Assembly: GCA_900543795.1 (NCBI GenBank)
Contig: UQSH01000001.1
Span: 107,958-171,957 of the forward strand
Direction of reading: 5' to 3'
Length of the DNA stretch: 64,000 bases
From: an uncultured Oscillospiraceae bacterium
Lineage (GTDB): Bacteria; Bacillota; Clostridia; Oscillospirales; Acutalibacteraceae
The position numbers and the translations under genes are program-made. A model generated the notes under the pieces. It made no database searches. It was not told where the DNA came from and was given only the letters and a program-made list of their open reading frames with translations. Positions 32,974-42,229 of the stretch are shown piece after piece. Each line of letters opens with the position of its first letter. Positions within the stretch are counted from its first letter, which is position 1.

Positions 32974-34018
32974 CGCTTTAATTGATAAGCTTGACAGAGG
33001 CTCAGAGCTATCTCACGAGGAATATCTTTATTTGATTAAAAACAGAGAGCTTTGCCGTGATGAGCTTTATCAAAGGGCGTCTGCAAAACGAAAAAAATAT
33101 TTCGGCAGAAAAATCTATATAAGAGGACTTATTGAGTTTACCAATTACTGCAAAAATGATTGTTATTACTGCGGTATAAGGCGCTCAAACGCTTCCTGCG
33201 AAAGATATAGGCTTTCACATGATGATATCATTCTTTGCGCAGAGGAGGGATATAGGCTCGGCTTCAGAACCTTTGTTCTTCAAGGCGGAGAAGACCCTTA
33301 TTACACAGATGATATTCTTTGCAAAATTGTTTCGTCAATAAAAAGCCGCTTTCCCGATTGTGCGCTAACGCTTTCTCTCGGTGAAAGAAGCACGGAAAGC
33401 TATAAAAGGCTCAGGGAAGCAGGTGCAGACAGATATTTGCTTCGCCACGAAACCTCCTGCAAGGAGCATTATTCAAGGCTTCATCCCAAAGAAATGAGCT
33501 TTGAAAACAGGATTAAATGCCTTGAAGAATTAAAGAAGCTCGGTTATCAAACGGGTGCGGGCTTTATGGTCGGCTCTCCGTTTCAAACAGATGAAATGCT
33601 TGCAGATGAGCTGATATTCCTGAAAAAGCTGAATCCGCAAATGGTTGGCATTGGGCCGTTTGTTCCGCATAGCGGCACGCCGTTTGCAGATAAAAGCGCA
33701 GGCACGGCAGAGAAAACCCTGTTTATGCTTTCGCTTATCCGCCTAACGCTTCCAAGAGTGCTTTTGCCGGCAACAACGGCACTCGGAACGGTTGATCCAA
33801 CGGGTAGGGAAAAGGGAATATGTGCCGGCGCAAATGTTGTTATGCCGAATTTATCTCCCGTTTCGGTGAGAAAAAAATATATGCTTTATGATAATAAGAT
33901 TTGCACGGGCGATGAGTCTGCGCAGTGCATTGTATGTTTAAAAAGAAGAATTGAATCGGTTGGGTGTGAAATTGTAACAGACCGAGGGGATTATAAAGGA
34001 GAAGAAAAAGATGAGTAA
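32945..34018 (+). CDS. hydE: [FeFe]-hydrogenase H-cluster radical SAM maturase HydE
   Basis: Encodes 357 residues; GGAGGGCGTGT before the ATG fixes the start inside the upstream gene. The radical SAM motif CKNDCYYC (Cys69, 73, 76) follows IEFTNYC. Further family features are VLQGGEDPYYTD, LSLGERS, RYLLRHETS, HYSRLHP and GAGFMVGSPFQT. HydE helps build the dithiomethylamine-bridged diiron unit of the H-cluster, taking over the HydG product. It is second in the operon of regulator-hydE-hydG-hydF and overlaps hydG by 8 bases. Confidence 0.95.
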   Translation: MPKQHIQMCNALIDKLDRGSELSHEEYLYLIKNRELCRDELYQRASAKRKKYFGRKIYIRGLIEFTNYCKNDCYYCGIRRSNASCERYRLSHDDIILCAEEGYRLGFRTFVLQGGEDPYYTDDILCKIVSSIKSRFPDCALTLSLGERSTESYKRLREAGADRYLLRHETSCKEHYSRLHPKEMSFENRIKCLEELKKLGYQTGAGFMVGSPFQTDEMLADELIFLKKLNPQMVGIGPFVPHSGTPFADKSAGTAEKTLFMLSLIRLTLPRVLLPATTALGTVDPTGREKGICAGANVVMPNLSPVSVRKKYMLYDNKICTGDESAQCIVCLKRRIESVGCEIVTDRGDYKGEEKDE

Positions 34019-35432
34019 TTACAATCCGAAATCAATGAAGGCGGAGGAATTTATCAGCGATGAGGAAATAAAGGAAACGCTCGCCTTTGCCGATGAGCAT
34101 AAAAACGATTTGGAATATATAGATAAAATAATTGAAAAGGCAAAGCAAAGAAAGGGATTGAGCCATAGGGAAGCAAGCGTGCTTCTTGCCTGCGAGAATG
34201 AGGAGAAAAACAACGAAATATATGATCTTGCCGAGCAAATAAAAAAGGATTTTTACGGCAACAGAATAGTTATGTTTGCTCCGCTTTATCTTTCAAATTA
34301 TTGTGTAAACGGCTGCCTTTATTGCCCTTACCATTTGAAAAATAAGCATATCGCAAGAAAAAAGCTTACTCAGGAGGAGGTTGCAAGGGAGGTTATTGCG
34401 CTTCAGGATATGGGCCATAAAAGGCTTGCAATCGAAGCGGGCGAGGATCCTGTTAATAACCCGATTGAGTATATCCTTGAATGTATAAACACAATCTATT
34501 CGATTAAGCACAAAAACGGCGCAATAAGGCGTGTTAATGTTAATATTGCGGCAACAACCGTTGAGAATTACAGAAAGCTTAAAGAAGCCGGAATAGGAAC
34601 ATATATTCTTTTTCAGGAAACATATCATAAAGAAAGCTATGAATATCTGCATCCCACGGGACCGAAGCATAATTATGCTTATCACACGGAGGCTATGGAC
34701 AGAGCTATGGAGGGCGGCATAGACGATGTTGGCATCGGCGTTCTTTTCGGCCTTGATAAATACAGATATGAATTTGCAGGGCTTTTGATGCACGCCGAGC
34801 ATCTTGAAGCCGTTCACGGAGTCGGCCCCCACACGATAAGCGTTCCCCGTGTTAAGCGAGCAGATGATATAGACCCGAATGAATTTGATAATTCGCTAAG
34901 CGATGAAATGTTCTGCAAAATCGCTGCCTGCATAAGAATTGCCGTTCCTTATACGGGAATGATTGTTTCAACGAGGGAAACTCCCGAGGTGCGTGAAAAA
35001 ATTATCCGTCTTGGAGTAAGCCAGATAAGCGGTGGCTCAAGAACCTCCGTCGGCGGCTACTGCGAGGAGGAGCGTCCGCACGATACAGAGCAGTTTGATG
35101 TTTCAGACAACAGAACGCTCGATGAGGTTGTAAACTGGCTTATGACGGCAGGATATATTCCGTCCTTCTGCACTGCGTGTTACAGAGAGGGCAGAACGGG
35201 CGACAGGTTTATGAGCCTTTGCAAATCCGGTCAAATTCAAAATTGCTGCCATCCAAATGCGCTTATGACCTTAAAGGAATTTTTGATGGATTATGCCTCT
35301 GATGACACACGCAAAAAGGGCGAAGCGCTGATTGAAAAGGAAATAGATAATATCGGCAAGGATAAGGTTAAGGAAATAGTCAGAGAACGCCTTGTTAAAA
35401 TTGAAAACGGAGAGAGGGATTTTAGATTTTAG
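34011..35432 (+). CDS. hydG: [FeFe]-hydrogenase H-cluster radical SAM maturase HydG (tyrosine lyase)
   Basis: Encodes 473 residues; AAAGGAGAAGAAAAAG precedes the start. HydG cleaves tyrosine to p-cresol and dehydroglycine, giving the CO and CN ligands of the diiron site. The N-terminal radical SAM cluster motif is CVNGCLYC (Cys98, 102, 105). The C-terminal auxiliary cluster segment, FCTACYREGRTGDRFM, is near residue 385. IEAGEDPVNNP, ETYHKESYEYLHPTGPKH and GVGPHTISVPR are typical of HydG/ThiH. Normal length. Between hydE and hydF in the operon. Confidence 0.97.
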   Translation: MSNYNPKSMKAEEFISDEEIKETLAFADEHKNDLEYIDKIIEKAKQRKGLSHREASVLLACENEEKNNEIYDLAEQIKKDFYGNRIVMFAPLYLSNYCVNGCLYCPYHLKNKHIARKKLTQEEVAREVIALQDMGHKRLAIEAGEDPVNNPIEYILECINTIYSIKHKNGAIRRVNVNIAATTVENYRKLKEAGIGTYILFQETYHKESYEYLHPTGPKHNYAYHTEAMDRAMEGGIDDVGIGVLFGLDKYRYEFAGLLMHAEHLEAVHGVGPHTISVPRVKRADDIDPNEFDNSLSDEMFCKIAACIRIAVPYTGMIVSTRETPEVREKIIRLGVSQISGGSRTSVGGYCEEERPHDTEQFDVSDNRTLDEVVNWLMTAGYIPSFCTACYREGRTGDRFMSLCKSGQIQNCCHPNALMTLKEFLMDYASDDTRKKGEALIEKEIDNIGKDKVKEIVRERLVKIENGERDFRF

Positions 35433-35449
35433 TTTAAAGAGGTGGATTT

Positions 35450-36637
35450 ATGGGATTTAATGACACTCCAAGCGGCGAAAGAATAACAATCGGCTTTTTC
35501 GGTTGCAGAAACGCAGGAAAAAGCAGTCTTGTTAACGCCGTAACAGGTCAGGATTTATCGGTTGTAAGCAATGTTAAGGGAACAACAACGGATCCGGTTA
35601 AAAAGGCTATGGAGCTTCTTCCGCTCGGACCTGTTATGATTATTGACACCCCGGGCTATGACGATGAGGGAGAGCTCGGTGCAATGAGGGTTGAAAAGGC
35701 GGAAAAAATATTGCGTATGTGTGATATTGCAGTTCTTGTTAAAACGGCAGGAAAGAAAAATAATGCCGTTGAAAACGCTCTTGTTTCGCTTTTTGAAAAG
35801 AAAAAAATTCCCTATATCATTGCCGAAAACAAATCGGATTTGCTTTGCGATATTCCAAAAAACACAGATAAATCGGTTTACACAAGTGCGCTGAAAAAAA
35901 TCGGCATAGAGGAGCTTAAAAACGCAATCGGAAAAAGCGTTAAAAGCGATGAACCGCAGCTTCGTCTTGTTGGCGATTTAATTCATCACGGCGATTTTGT
36001 TATTCTTGTTACGCCGATTGATTCGGCCGCTCCAAAGGGCAGAATGATTTTGCCTCAGCAGCAGGCAATCCGTGATATAATAGACAGCGGCGCCGTTGCC
36101 GTAACCGTTAGGGAAACAGAGCTTGCAGAAGCTCTTGCTTCTCTCGGCAGAGAGCCGTCGCTCGTTGTAACCGATTCGCAGGCGTTTGAAATTGTGAGCA
36201 AAATTGTTCCCGAAGGCATACCGCTAACCTCGTTTTCAATCCTTATGGCAAGGTATAAGGGATTTCTTAAAGCTGCGGTTGAGGGTGCTCAAAAAATATC
36301 AAGCCTTAATGAAAATTCAAGAGTTCTTATCAGTGAGGGCTGCACTCATCACAGGCAGTGCGATGATATAGGAACGGTTAAGCTTCCAAGGTTGATTGAA
36401 AAATTCACGGGCGTCCGTCCGTTGCTTGAATGGTCAAGCGGAACGGGCTTTCCGAAAAGCCTTACCGATTTTGATTTGGTTATTCATTGCGGCGGCTGTA
36501 TGCTTAATTCAAATGAAATGCAGTTCAGAATGAACAGCGCAATAGAGCAGGGAGTACCGTTTACCAATTACGGCACGGCAATTGCATATATGCAGGGAAT
36601 ACTTGAACGAAGTATTGCTCCGCTCCCCGAGCTATAA
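35450..36637 (+). CDS. hydF: [FeFe]-hydrogenase H-cluster maturation GTPase HydF
   Basis: Encodes 395 residues. The G domain shows GCRNAGKSSLVNA (Walker A, residues 18-30), VKGTTTDPVKK, IDTPGYDDEGELG and an NKSD motif (AENKSDLL). The middle dimerisation domain is followed by the iron-sulfur part with CTHHRQCDD (about 298) and HCGGCMLN (about 346), the three Cys binding the [4Fe-4S] cluster. HydF is the scaffold that carries the diiron precursor to the hydrogenase apoprotein. Last gene of the operon, ended by a clear terminator. Confidence 0.95.
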   Translation: MGFNDTPSGERITIGFFGCRNAGKSSLVNAVTGQDLSVVSNVKGTTTDPVKKAMELLPLGPVMIIDTPGYDDEGELGAMRVEKAEKILRMCDIAVLVKTAGKKNNAVENALVSLFEKKKIPYIIAENKSDLLCDIPKNTDKSVYTSALKKIGIEELKNAIGKSVKSDEPQLRLVGDLIHHGDFVILVTPIDSAAPKGRMILPQQQAIRDIIDSGAVAVTVRETELAEALASLGREPSLVVTDSQAFEIVSKIVPEGIPLTSFSILMARYKGFLKAAVEGAQKISSLNENSRVLISEGCTHHRQCDDIGTVKLPRLIEKFTGVRPLLEWSSGTGFPKSLTDFDLVIHCGGCMLNSNEMQFRMNSAIEQGVPFTNYGTAIAYMQGILERSIAPLPEL

Positions 36638-36641
36638 ACAA

Positions 36642-36677
36642 AAATCCGCAGAAGCCGATGCTCCTGCGGATTTTTTT
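36642..36677 (+). terminator. Terminator of the hyd operon
   Basis: AAAATCCGCAG / CTGCGGATTTT with seven T. Confidence 0.85.
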
Positions 36678-36683
36678 GTATCC

Positions 36684-37142
36684 TTAATTTTCTCTTTTCC
36701 TTTTTCGAATTTCTGAAATCCTAATATAATATGTTATGAAAACGGTGCCAACAACTATGCCTGCCGCTATTCCGAAGGTTATAGAAAGTGTTTGTGCTAA
36801 ATATCCCGAAAGCATTTCGTTGTTTCCGTCAACAACTCCCCGCATTGTGTAGTAAAGCGCATTACCGGGCAAAAGCGGAATAATTCCCGGAATAAGATAA
36901 ATATTAGCAGGAGCCTTTAAAATTCTTGCCGCCGTTTCGGCGTAAAGATAAACCATAAGTGCGGCAATAAAGTTTGCAAAAAACAGGTGCTCGGTAAAAT
37001 GGAAAATAAGCAGATATATCGCCCAGCCCATTGCTCCTCCGAGCGTTGCGGCGAAAACATTTCTTTCGTTAACTCTGAAATAAATTGAAAAGCCGAGCGT
37101 GCCTATTGCCGCCGTTATAATTTGTATTATTGATTCCTTCAA
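36684..37142 (-). CDS. Threonine/serine exporter family protein, ThrE_2 half (YjjB-like)
   Basis: Encodes 152 residues, almost all in about five membrane helices. It matches the C-terminal half of ThrE-type exporters: GTLGFSIYFRVNERNVFAATLGGAMGW and the LIPGIIPLLPGNALYYTMRGV block. The two halves are separate genes here, with a 4-base overlap with the ThrE_1 gene. Together they would export Thr, Ser or, as shown for E. coli YjjPB, succinate; the substrate cannot be read. Confidence 0.8.
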   Translation of the reverse strand: MKESIIQIITAAIGTLGFSIYFRVNERNVFAATLGGAMGWAIYLLIFHFTEHLFFANFIAALMVYLYAETAARILKAPANIYLIPGIIPLLPGNALYYTMRGVVDGNNEMLSGYLAQTLSITFGIAAGIVVGTVFITYYIRISEIRKRKREN

Positions 37143-37906
37143 AGCAACACACCTCCCGCAACTATAAGCGCAAGCGCATATCCGCCTGCAAGCGCAACGG
37201 CAACGAAAACTGCCTCAATAAACCTGTAAAGCCCCGTAACAATATCCTTGTTGAACATTTCTTTTATTGAATTAACAAGTAAAAGTCCGGGGATAAGAAG
37301 CATTATGTCGCCGGTCATAACCTTGTCAACATTTGTTCCGAAGCCGAAATGAACGAAAAGGCTTGCCGCAATTCCCGCAGTAAAGCTTGCAACAAAGGTG
37401 TATATAACATTATTAACATTGCGAAGCCTGAAATTGTAATCCATAAGATAAATAAGTATGCCAACAACCGCAGAGGCAATACCGTCAATAAGATTTCCGC
37501 CAAAGAAAACCGCAAAGCCTCCTGCCGCAAGCATATATCCAAGGCATTTTAAAATTGGCTTCGGCTTTGTTTGCTGCCTGTTTTTTATCAAGGAGTCAAG
37601 CTCATTTATATCCGGCTTGCTTTCGCAAATATATCTTGCCAGTGCGTTTAGCTCTTCAAGCCTGCCCAGATCGGTTGCACTCTTTGTTATTCTAACGCTT
37701 TGCGTGTAGTGCTCGTTGCTTTCCGATTTAATCGTTACAACTATAAGGCTTGTAACGGCGTATATTTCAGGGTGTTCAAAGCCGTAGGCGGTGCATATTC
37801 TTTTTATTGTGTCCTCAACACGCTTAACCTCGGCTCCCGTTTCAAGAAACCTTCTGCCGAGGCTTAAAACATCCTCTAAAAATAATTCACATTCACTGTG
37901 CGTCAT
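37139..37906 (-). CDS. Threonine/serine exporter family protein, ThrE_1 half (YjjP-like)
   Basis: Encodes 255 residues. The soluble N-terminal part (about 1-120) carries the family motif GRRFLETGAEVKRVEDTI. Four or five transmembrane helices follow, with the FGGNLIDGIASAVVGILIYLMDY and MLLIPGLLLVNSIKEMFNKDIVTG segments. It precedes and overlaps the ThrE_2 gene. A near-consensus promoter lies 28 bases upstream of the start. Confidence 0.82.
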   Translation of the reverse strand: MTHSECELFLEDVLSLGRRFLETGAEVKRVEDTIKRICTAYGFEHPEIYAVTSLIVVTIKSESNEHYTQSVRITKSATDLGRLEELNALARYICESKPDINELDSLIKNRQQTKPKPILKCLGYMLAAGGFAVFFGGNLIDGIASAVVGILIYLMDYNFRLRNVNNVIYTFVASFTAGIAASLFVHFGFGTNVDKVMTGDIMLLIPGLLLVNSIKEMFNKDIVTGLYRFIEAVFVAVALAGGYALALIVAGGVLL

Positions 37907-37933
37907 AAAAATTCCCTCTCTTTTAACAGTTAT

Positions 37934-37962
37934 ATTATATTACAAATCAGTCTATAAGGCAA
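37934..37962 (-). promoter_or_regulatory. Promoter of the split ThrE operon
   Basis: Minus strand TTGCCT (37957-37962), 17-bp spacer, TATAAT (37934-37939). Confidence 0.65.
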
Positions 37963-38087
37963 ATAAAATATGTTAAAATCTAACAAAAAATGCCGCATTT
38001 ATTTGCGTTTATATGGCAAAAACCGAAAAAATGTGCTAAAATATAAAAAAGTTTTCACAAAATGGCAAAAAAGAGGGATATTATATA

Positions 38088-38633
38088 ATGATAGCAATTT
38101 TTTTAAGCTTGATTGACGAGCCTGATGATAAGGAAAAGTTTGAAGAGCTTTACTATAAATACAGGCAGTTAATGTTCAGTGTTGCATATAAAAAGCTTGC
38201 CGATAAGGGCATGGCGGAGGATTGCGTTCAGGAAGCATTTTTATATGTTGCAAAGAATTTCGGCAGGGTTAAAGAGGTGGAAAGCACAGCGACTAAAAAT
38301 TTTCTTGCCACGATAACTAACGGCTATGCCGTAAAAAAGTTTAACAGGGAAAGCCGCTTCGGCTACACGGGATCCGATTTTTCCGATGATGAAAATACGG
38401 TTTGCTTTGATGATTTTGATTTTTCGCAGGATGATTATTCAAGTCTTGAAATCAGCTTTATAATAGATTCCCTTGAAGACGAGGAGCGCACCTTTGTTTA
38501 TCTTCACTACGGCTTTGGCTACACAAGTGCCGAAATAGGCGATATGTATGAAAAAACAGATGCTTATGTCAGAAAAAGGCTTCAGCACGCAAGGCTTCAG
38601 TTAAAGGAAAGGCTTAATAAAACGGGTGATTAA
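38088..38633 (+). CDS. Sigma-70 family (ECF-type) RNA polymerase sigma factor
   Basis: Encodes 181 residues. Region 2 (FEELYYKYRQLMFSVAYKKLADKGMAEDCVQEAFLYVAKN, about 18-58) and region 4 (IIDSLEDEERTFVYLHYGFGYTSAEIGDMYEKTDAYVRKRLQHARLQLKERL, about 125-178) are joined by an acidic linker of about 60 residues (SDDENTVCFDDFDFSQDD). That is ECF architecture. It is followed directly (no gap) by a DUF4367-type membrane protein that could restrain it. The target promoters are unknown. Confidence 0.85.
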   Translation: MIAIFLSLIDEPDDKEKFEELYYKYRQLMFSVAYKKLADKGMAEDCVQEAFLYVAKNFGRVKEVESTATKNFLATITNGYAVKKFNRESRFGYTGSDFSDDENTVCFDDFDFSQDDYSSLEISFIIDSLEDEERTFVYLHYGFGYTSAEIGDMYEKTDAYVRKRLQHARLQLKERLNKTGD

Positions 38634-39275
38634 ATGGATAATTTCACACAGGCGTGTATAATTTCAAATTCCCGCTGGGTTGAAGGCCTTGAAGCAGAGT
38701 TGGGAGTCCACGCTTTCAGCAAAGCACACGAAAAAGCAATGAAGCGCATTATAGGCAGCCTTGGGAGCGGTTCAAGCCATAATATGAGCCGTCTTTTTGT
38801 CGCAGCTCTGATAGCCGCAATCATCATTGCAATAACCTGCTTAACCGTTATGGGTATTCCTCAAACATACGATTACACAATAACTCAAAAAGCCGATTCG
38901 GCTTATTATGAGGTTGTCTATAACAGAACCGAAAGACCGAAAGAGGTAAAAAATATAACCGTTGGGTATATCCCCGATGGATATGCTCCGTATAATTTTA
39001 ACGAGGGTTCTTCAGGATATTTTTATGTTTACAGATACGGTAAAACAGAAAAGGAAATATCTGTTTCAAAAAGTATTCTTGCAGGTGCTTATCAATTTGA
39101 TAATGAGGAATATCCTTACGAAATTGTAAAGCAAAGGGAAATAGATTACATAATATACAGATCAAACGAAGCCTCATACGGAATTATATGGAATGCAAAC
39201 GGATATATGTATTGCGTTACTTCAACAGATTTAAGCAGGCAAGAGCTTATTAAAATTGCAAAAAATGTTAAATAG
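38634..39275 (+). CDS. DUF4367-type membrane protein, likely anti-sigma partner
   Basis: Encodes 213 residues and starts at the base after the sigma stop. A cytoplasmic N-terminus of about 60 residues precedes one transmembrane helix (about 62-84, FVAALIAAIIIAITCLTVMG). The extracellular part has the DUF4367 pattern (NITVGYIPDGYAPYNFNEGSSG, a YIIYRSNEASYGIIWNANGYMYCVTS strand pair and a LSRQELIKIAKNV end). Such proteins are regularly paired with ECF sigma factors in Clostridia and are thought to be their anti-sigma factors; that role is inferred here from context. Confidence 0.65.
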   Translation: MDNFTQACIISNSRWVEGLEAELGVHAFSKAHEKAMKRIIGSLGSGSSHNMSRLFVAALIAAIIIAITCLTVMGIPQTYDYTITQKADSAYYEVVYNRTERPKEVKNITVGYIPDGYAPYNFNEGSSGYFYVYRYGKTEKEISVSKSILAGAYQFDNEEYPYEIVKQREIDYIIYRSNEASYGIIWNANGYMYCVTSTDLSRQELIKIAKNVK

Positions 39276-39295
39276 CTTTGAAAGGAATATTATAT

Positions 39296-39703
39296 ATGAT
39301 AAAATCAAGGTTTAAATCTGCGCTTTGCGTTTTGCTTTCAATGATGATTGTTTTATGTCAGCTTTCTGCATTAACGGCAAGCGCCGCAGAGGATGAAAAC
39401 GAAATAATGCCCCGCTTTTCCGTAATCAGCAGCACTTATTCTTCATTATCAATAAGCGGAGTAACTGCAAATTGCTATGCAAAAATGACAACAAGCAGCT
39501 CCGCAAGCCTCAGCATCAAAATGGAGCTTCAAAAATACAGCTCAAACTCTTATTCAACAGTTCAAACATGGACAACATCAGGCTCGGGAACAAGCATTGT
39601 TCTTGATAAAAGCAAAACCATCAATATATTAAGTGATTATCGCTTAAAAACAACCTTTAAGGCAGGCAGTGAAACCTCCGTAACATTTAGGTATCCCGGT
39701 TGA
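39296..39703 (+). CDS. Small secreted protein, third gene of the sigma cassette
   Basis: Encodes 135 residues from the ATG at 39296 (AAAGGAATATTATAT upstream). The signal peptide (about 1-31, basic start, then LLSMMIVLCQLSALTASAA) is followed by a mature part of about 100 residues. That part is rich in Ser and Thr with alternating hydrophobic beta strands (SLSIKMELQKYSSNSYSTVQ, TWTTSGSG, YRLKTTFKAGSETSVTFRY). I recall similar small beta proteins beside ECF/DUF4367 pairs in Clostridia but cannot name a function. It is probably cotranscribed with the sigma factor. Confidence 0.6.
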   Translation: MIKSRFKSALCVLLSMMIVLCQLSALTASAAEDENEIMPRFSVISSTYSSLSISGVTANCYAKMTTSSSASLSIKMELQKYSSNSYSTVQTWTTSGSGTSIVLDKSKTINILSDYRLKTTFKAGSETSVTFRYPG

Positions 39704-39745
39704 TGAATCGTCTGTGAGGCCACCTCTCCACAGACTTTTCATAAA

Positions 39746-39778
39746 GGCTCTGCATATTCTCGCTGTGCGTGCAGAGCC
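39746..39778 (+). repeat. Intergenic hairpin
   Basis: GGCTCTGCA / TGCAGAGCC with a 15-base loop; no T tract, so it may be an RNA-stabilising structure. Confidence 0.5.
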
Positions 39779-39792
39779 CGATTAAAAATCAA

Positions 39793-39830
39793 ACTCCCCG
39801 TAACTCACATAGCTACGGGGAGTAATTTTA
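39793..39830. terminator. Terminator between the sigma cassette and degV
   Basis: ACTCCCCGTA / TACGGGGAGT with an 11-base loop and AT-rich flanks on both sides. Confidence 0.75.
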
Positions 39831-39836
39831 TATTTT

Positions 39837-40700
39837 TTATTTTTCGTAAGAAACAATGATGCCGCCGTTTGAAGCGTAAAGCGAATTAAGTCCGCTTGCC
39901 TTTAAAACTATAATGTTTTCGCTCTTGTAGCCGCTTTGCTGCGCAATTAATGCCTTAATGCTGTTTGCCTTTGCTTCACAGCAAACATGGCTGATAATGC
40001 AGTATTTATCCGATAAATCGGCACCGTCTGTTTCCTTTGCAATAAAGCCTGCAAGCTTTGACAATGCTCTTTTTTCCGATAAATCCTTGCCTGCAACGGA
40101 AATGTTTCCGTAATCCGTTCTTTTGCAAATAAGCTTAACGCGAAGCGCTTCAATAACATTTGCCGCAAGGTTGAAAAGTCTGCCGTTGCCTTTAAGAGCG
40201 TCAAGGCTTTCAAGGCAAAAATAAAGCCCGCAATTCTTAATGCAGTATTCCTCAACCAAAGCCACAATATCCTCAAAGGGAGTGCCTGCATCTGCAAGCC
40301 TTTTAATTTCGTGTGCAAGAAGCGTTTCAAGTCCCGAGGTTGCAAGAGAATTGAAAATATGAATTTTCTTGTTGTCCTCGTGCTCCTCTTTATAAAGAGT
40401 AACGCCCTGAACAGCGCTGTTGTAGCAGCCGCTGAGCTTATCGGTTATCGTTAAAATATAAACCTCGTCATAATCGCCCTCACACGCCTTTGCAAATGCC
40501 TCGGGGGAGGGGCAGGCAGATTTCGCAAGCTCGCTGCTTGCCACCATTCTGCCGATGAAATCATCCTGATTAAAATTTTCATCGTCCTGAATAATATAAT
40601 CTCCGATTTGAAGAGTGAGAGGAATAAATTCTATGTTCTCCCAAGCCTTCATATCCTCTGTTATATCACAGCAGGAATCTGCAACAATTTTATAAGCCAT
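39837..40700 (-). CDS. DegV family fatty-acid-binding protein
   Basis: Encodes 287 residues. Starts MAYKIVADSCCDIT (family pattern V-x-D-S-x-x-D-L). Then come EFIPLTLQIGDYIIQDD, a KSACPSPEAF segment (the family T/S-S-x-P-S lipid-carboxylate site), YILTITDKLSGCYNSAVQG (family I-x-I-S-S-x-L-S-G-T-Y-x-S), and the late KLICKRTDYG and YKSENIIVLKASG. The second block reads TITDKLSG in place of the usual SISS. DegV/FakB-like proteins hold a fatty acid, often for phosphorylation by FakA. No fakA is adjacent. Monocistronic. Confidence 0.85.
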   Translation of the reverse strand: MAYKIVADSCCDITEDMKAWENIEFIPLTLQIGDYIIQDDENFNQDDFIGRMVASSELAKSACPSPEAFAKACEGDYDEVYILTITDKLSGCYNSAVQGVTLYKEEHEDNKKIHIFNSLATSGLETLLAHEIKRLADAGTPFEDIVALVEEYCIKNCGLYFCLESLDALKGNGRLFNLAANVIEALRVKLICKRTDYGNISVAGKDLSEKRALSKLAGFIAKETDGADLSDKYCIISHVCCEAKANSIKALIAQQSGYKSENIIVLKASGLNSLYASNGGIIVSYEK

Positions 40701-40806
40701 AAGAAAAAACCTTGCCCTTATGTTTAATGTATAATGATTATAAACGATTTAATCAGTCTGTGTCAATCATATAATAAAAAATTTACAAAATTTAGCAAAT
40801 GTAAAA

Positions 40807-42192
40807 TTATTTGTCGAATTTTGCGGCTGCTTTTCTTGCAAATTCAATCTGCGTGTTAACGCTTTGCTCGCTCGGTCCGCCGGGCGCAAGCCTGTCTGCA
40901 ACGCATTTTTCAAGGTTAATTGCCGTGTAAACACCCTCGTCAAATAAATCGCAAACAGATTTGTATTCCTCAATCGGTAGTGTTTCAAGCGTTAAGCCCT
41001 TGTCTATGCAAAGGGCAACAAGCTCGCCCGTTGCCTTGTATGCATCACGGAAGGGAAGCCCCTTGCCAACAAGATAATCGGCGCAGTCGGTTGCATTAAT
41101 AAAGCCCCTTGCCGCCGCATTTCTCATATTTTCTTTAAGAACTGTCATTGTTTCTATCATAGGAGTAAACGCCGTGAGGCACATTTTAACTGTGTCAACT
41201 GCGTCAAATATAGCCTCCTTGTCCTCCTGCATATCCTTATTGTATGCAAGCGCAATGCCCTTCATAACTGTTAAAAGCGTTGTTAAATCTCCGAAAACTC
41301 TTCCGCTCTTGCCCCTAACAAGCTCTGCAATATCGGGATTTTTCTTTTGAGGCATAATAGAGGAGCCTGTTGAAAAGGCGTCGTCAAGCTCAACAAATTT
41401 GAATTCCCAGCTGCACCACATAATTATTTCCTCGGAAAACCTTGAAAGGTGAACCATTATAATCGAAAGAGCACTCGCAAGCTCAATGCAGAAATCACGG
41501 TCTGAAACGCCGTCAAGCGAGTTAAGGGAATATCCGTCAAAGCCAAGCGCCCTTGCTGTCATTTCTCTGTTTATGGGATATGTTGTTCCTGCAAGCGCAC
41601 CCGAGCCGAGAGGGCAGATGTTCATTCTGCTTTTTGCATCCTCAAGCCTTTCAAGATCTCTGCAAAGCATTGCCGCATAAGCCATAATGTGATGCGCAAA
41701 GGTTATCGGCTGGGCCCTTTGAAGATGTGTGTAGCCGGGCATAATGGTTTGCTTGTTTTCCTCAGCCTTGTTGCATAAAACATTAATAAGAGAGCAAACC
41801 TTATCCTCAATTTCGGCTATCTCTTTTCTTAAATTCAGCCTTATGTCAAGCGCAACCTGATCGTTTCGTGAGCGTGCCGTGTGAAGCCTTTTTCCCGTCT
41901 GTCCGAGCCTTTCGGTCAGCTCGCCCTCAATAAAGGTGTGAATATCCTCGGCGCTCATATCTATTTCAAGCCTTCCCGATTTTATGTCGCTTAATATCTC
42001 TTCAAGGCCGGCAATGATTTTTTCGCTTTCGCTTTTTTCAATAATGCCCTGTGCGCCGAGCATAGCGGCGTGAGCCATACTGCCCTTGATGTCCTCTTCA
42101 AACATACGGCAGTCAAAGCTAATCGAAGAATTAAAGTCGTTTGTTTCCTTAGCAAGCTCCTTTTTAAATCTGCCCTTCCATAACTGTCCCAT
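40807..42192 (-). CDS. argH: Argininosuccinate lyase
   Basis: Encodes 461 residues from the ATG at 42192 (AAGGAATTTATTGTT upstream); the longer frame to 42357 reads through an intergenic repeat. It cleaves argininosuccinate to arginine and fumarate, the last step of arginine synthesis. Features: WKGRF at the start, HTARSRNDQVALDIRL, PGYTHLQRAQPITFAHH, the signature GSSIMPQKKNPDIAELVRGKSGRVFGDL (about 277-304) with the catalytic Ser, and the SRFSEEIIMW segment. Normal length. Downstream of argG on the same strand, separated by 296 bases that hold repeat-like hairpins. Confidence 0.95.
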   Translation of the reverse strand: MGQLWKGRFKKELAKETNDFNSSISFDCRMFEEDIKGSMAHAAMLGAQGIIEKSESEKIIAGLEEILSDIKSGRLEIDMSAEDIHTFIEGELTERLGQTGKRLHTARSRNDQVALDIRLNLRKEIAEIEDKVCSLINVLCNKAEENKQTIMPGYTHLQRAQPITFAHHIMAYAAMLCRDLERLEDAKSRMNICPLGSGALAGTTYPINREMTARALGFDGYSLNSLDGVSDRDFCIELASALSIIMVHLSRFSEEIIMWCSWEFKFVELDDAFSTGSSIMPQKKNPDIAELVRGKSGRVFGDLTTLLTVMKGIALAYNKDMQEDKEAIFDAVDTVKMCLTAFTPMIETMTVLKENMRNAAARGFINATDCADYLVGKGLPFRDAYKATGELVALCIDKGLTLETLPIEEYKSVCDLFDEGVYTAINLEKCVADRLAPGGPSEQSVNTQIEFARKAAAKFDK

Positions 42193-42229
42193 AACAATAA
42201 ATTCCTTTGCGTTAATATTGCATACGGGC

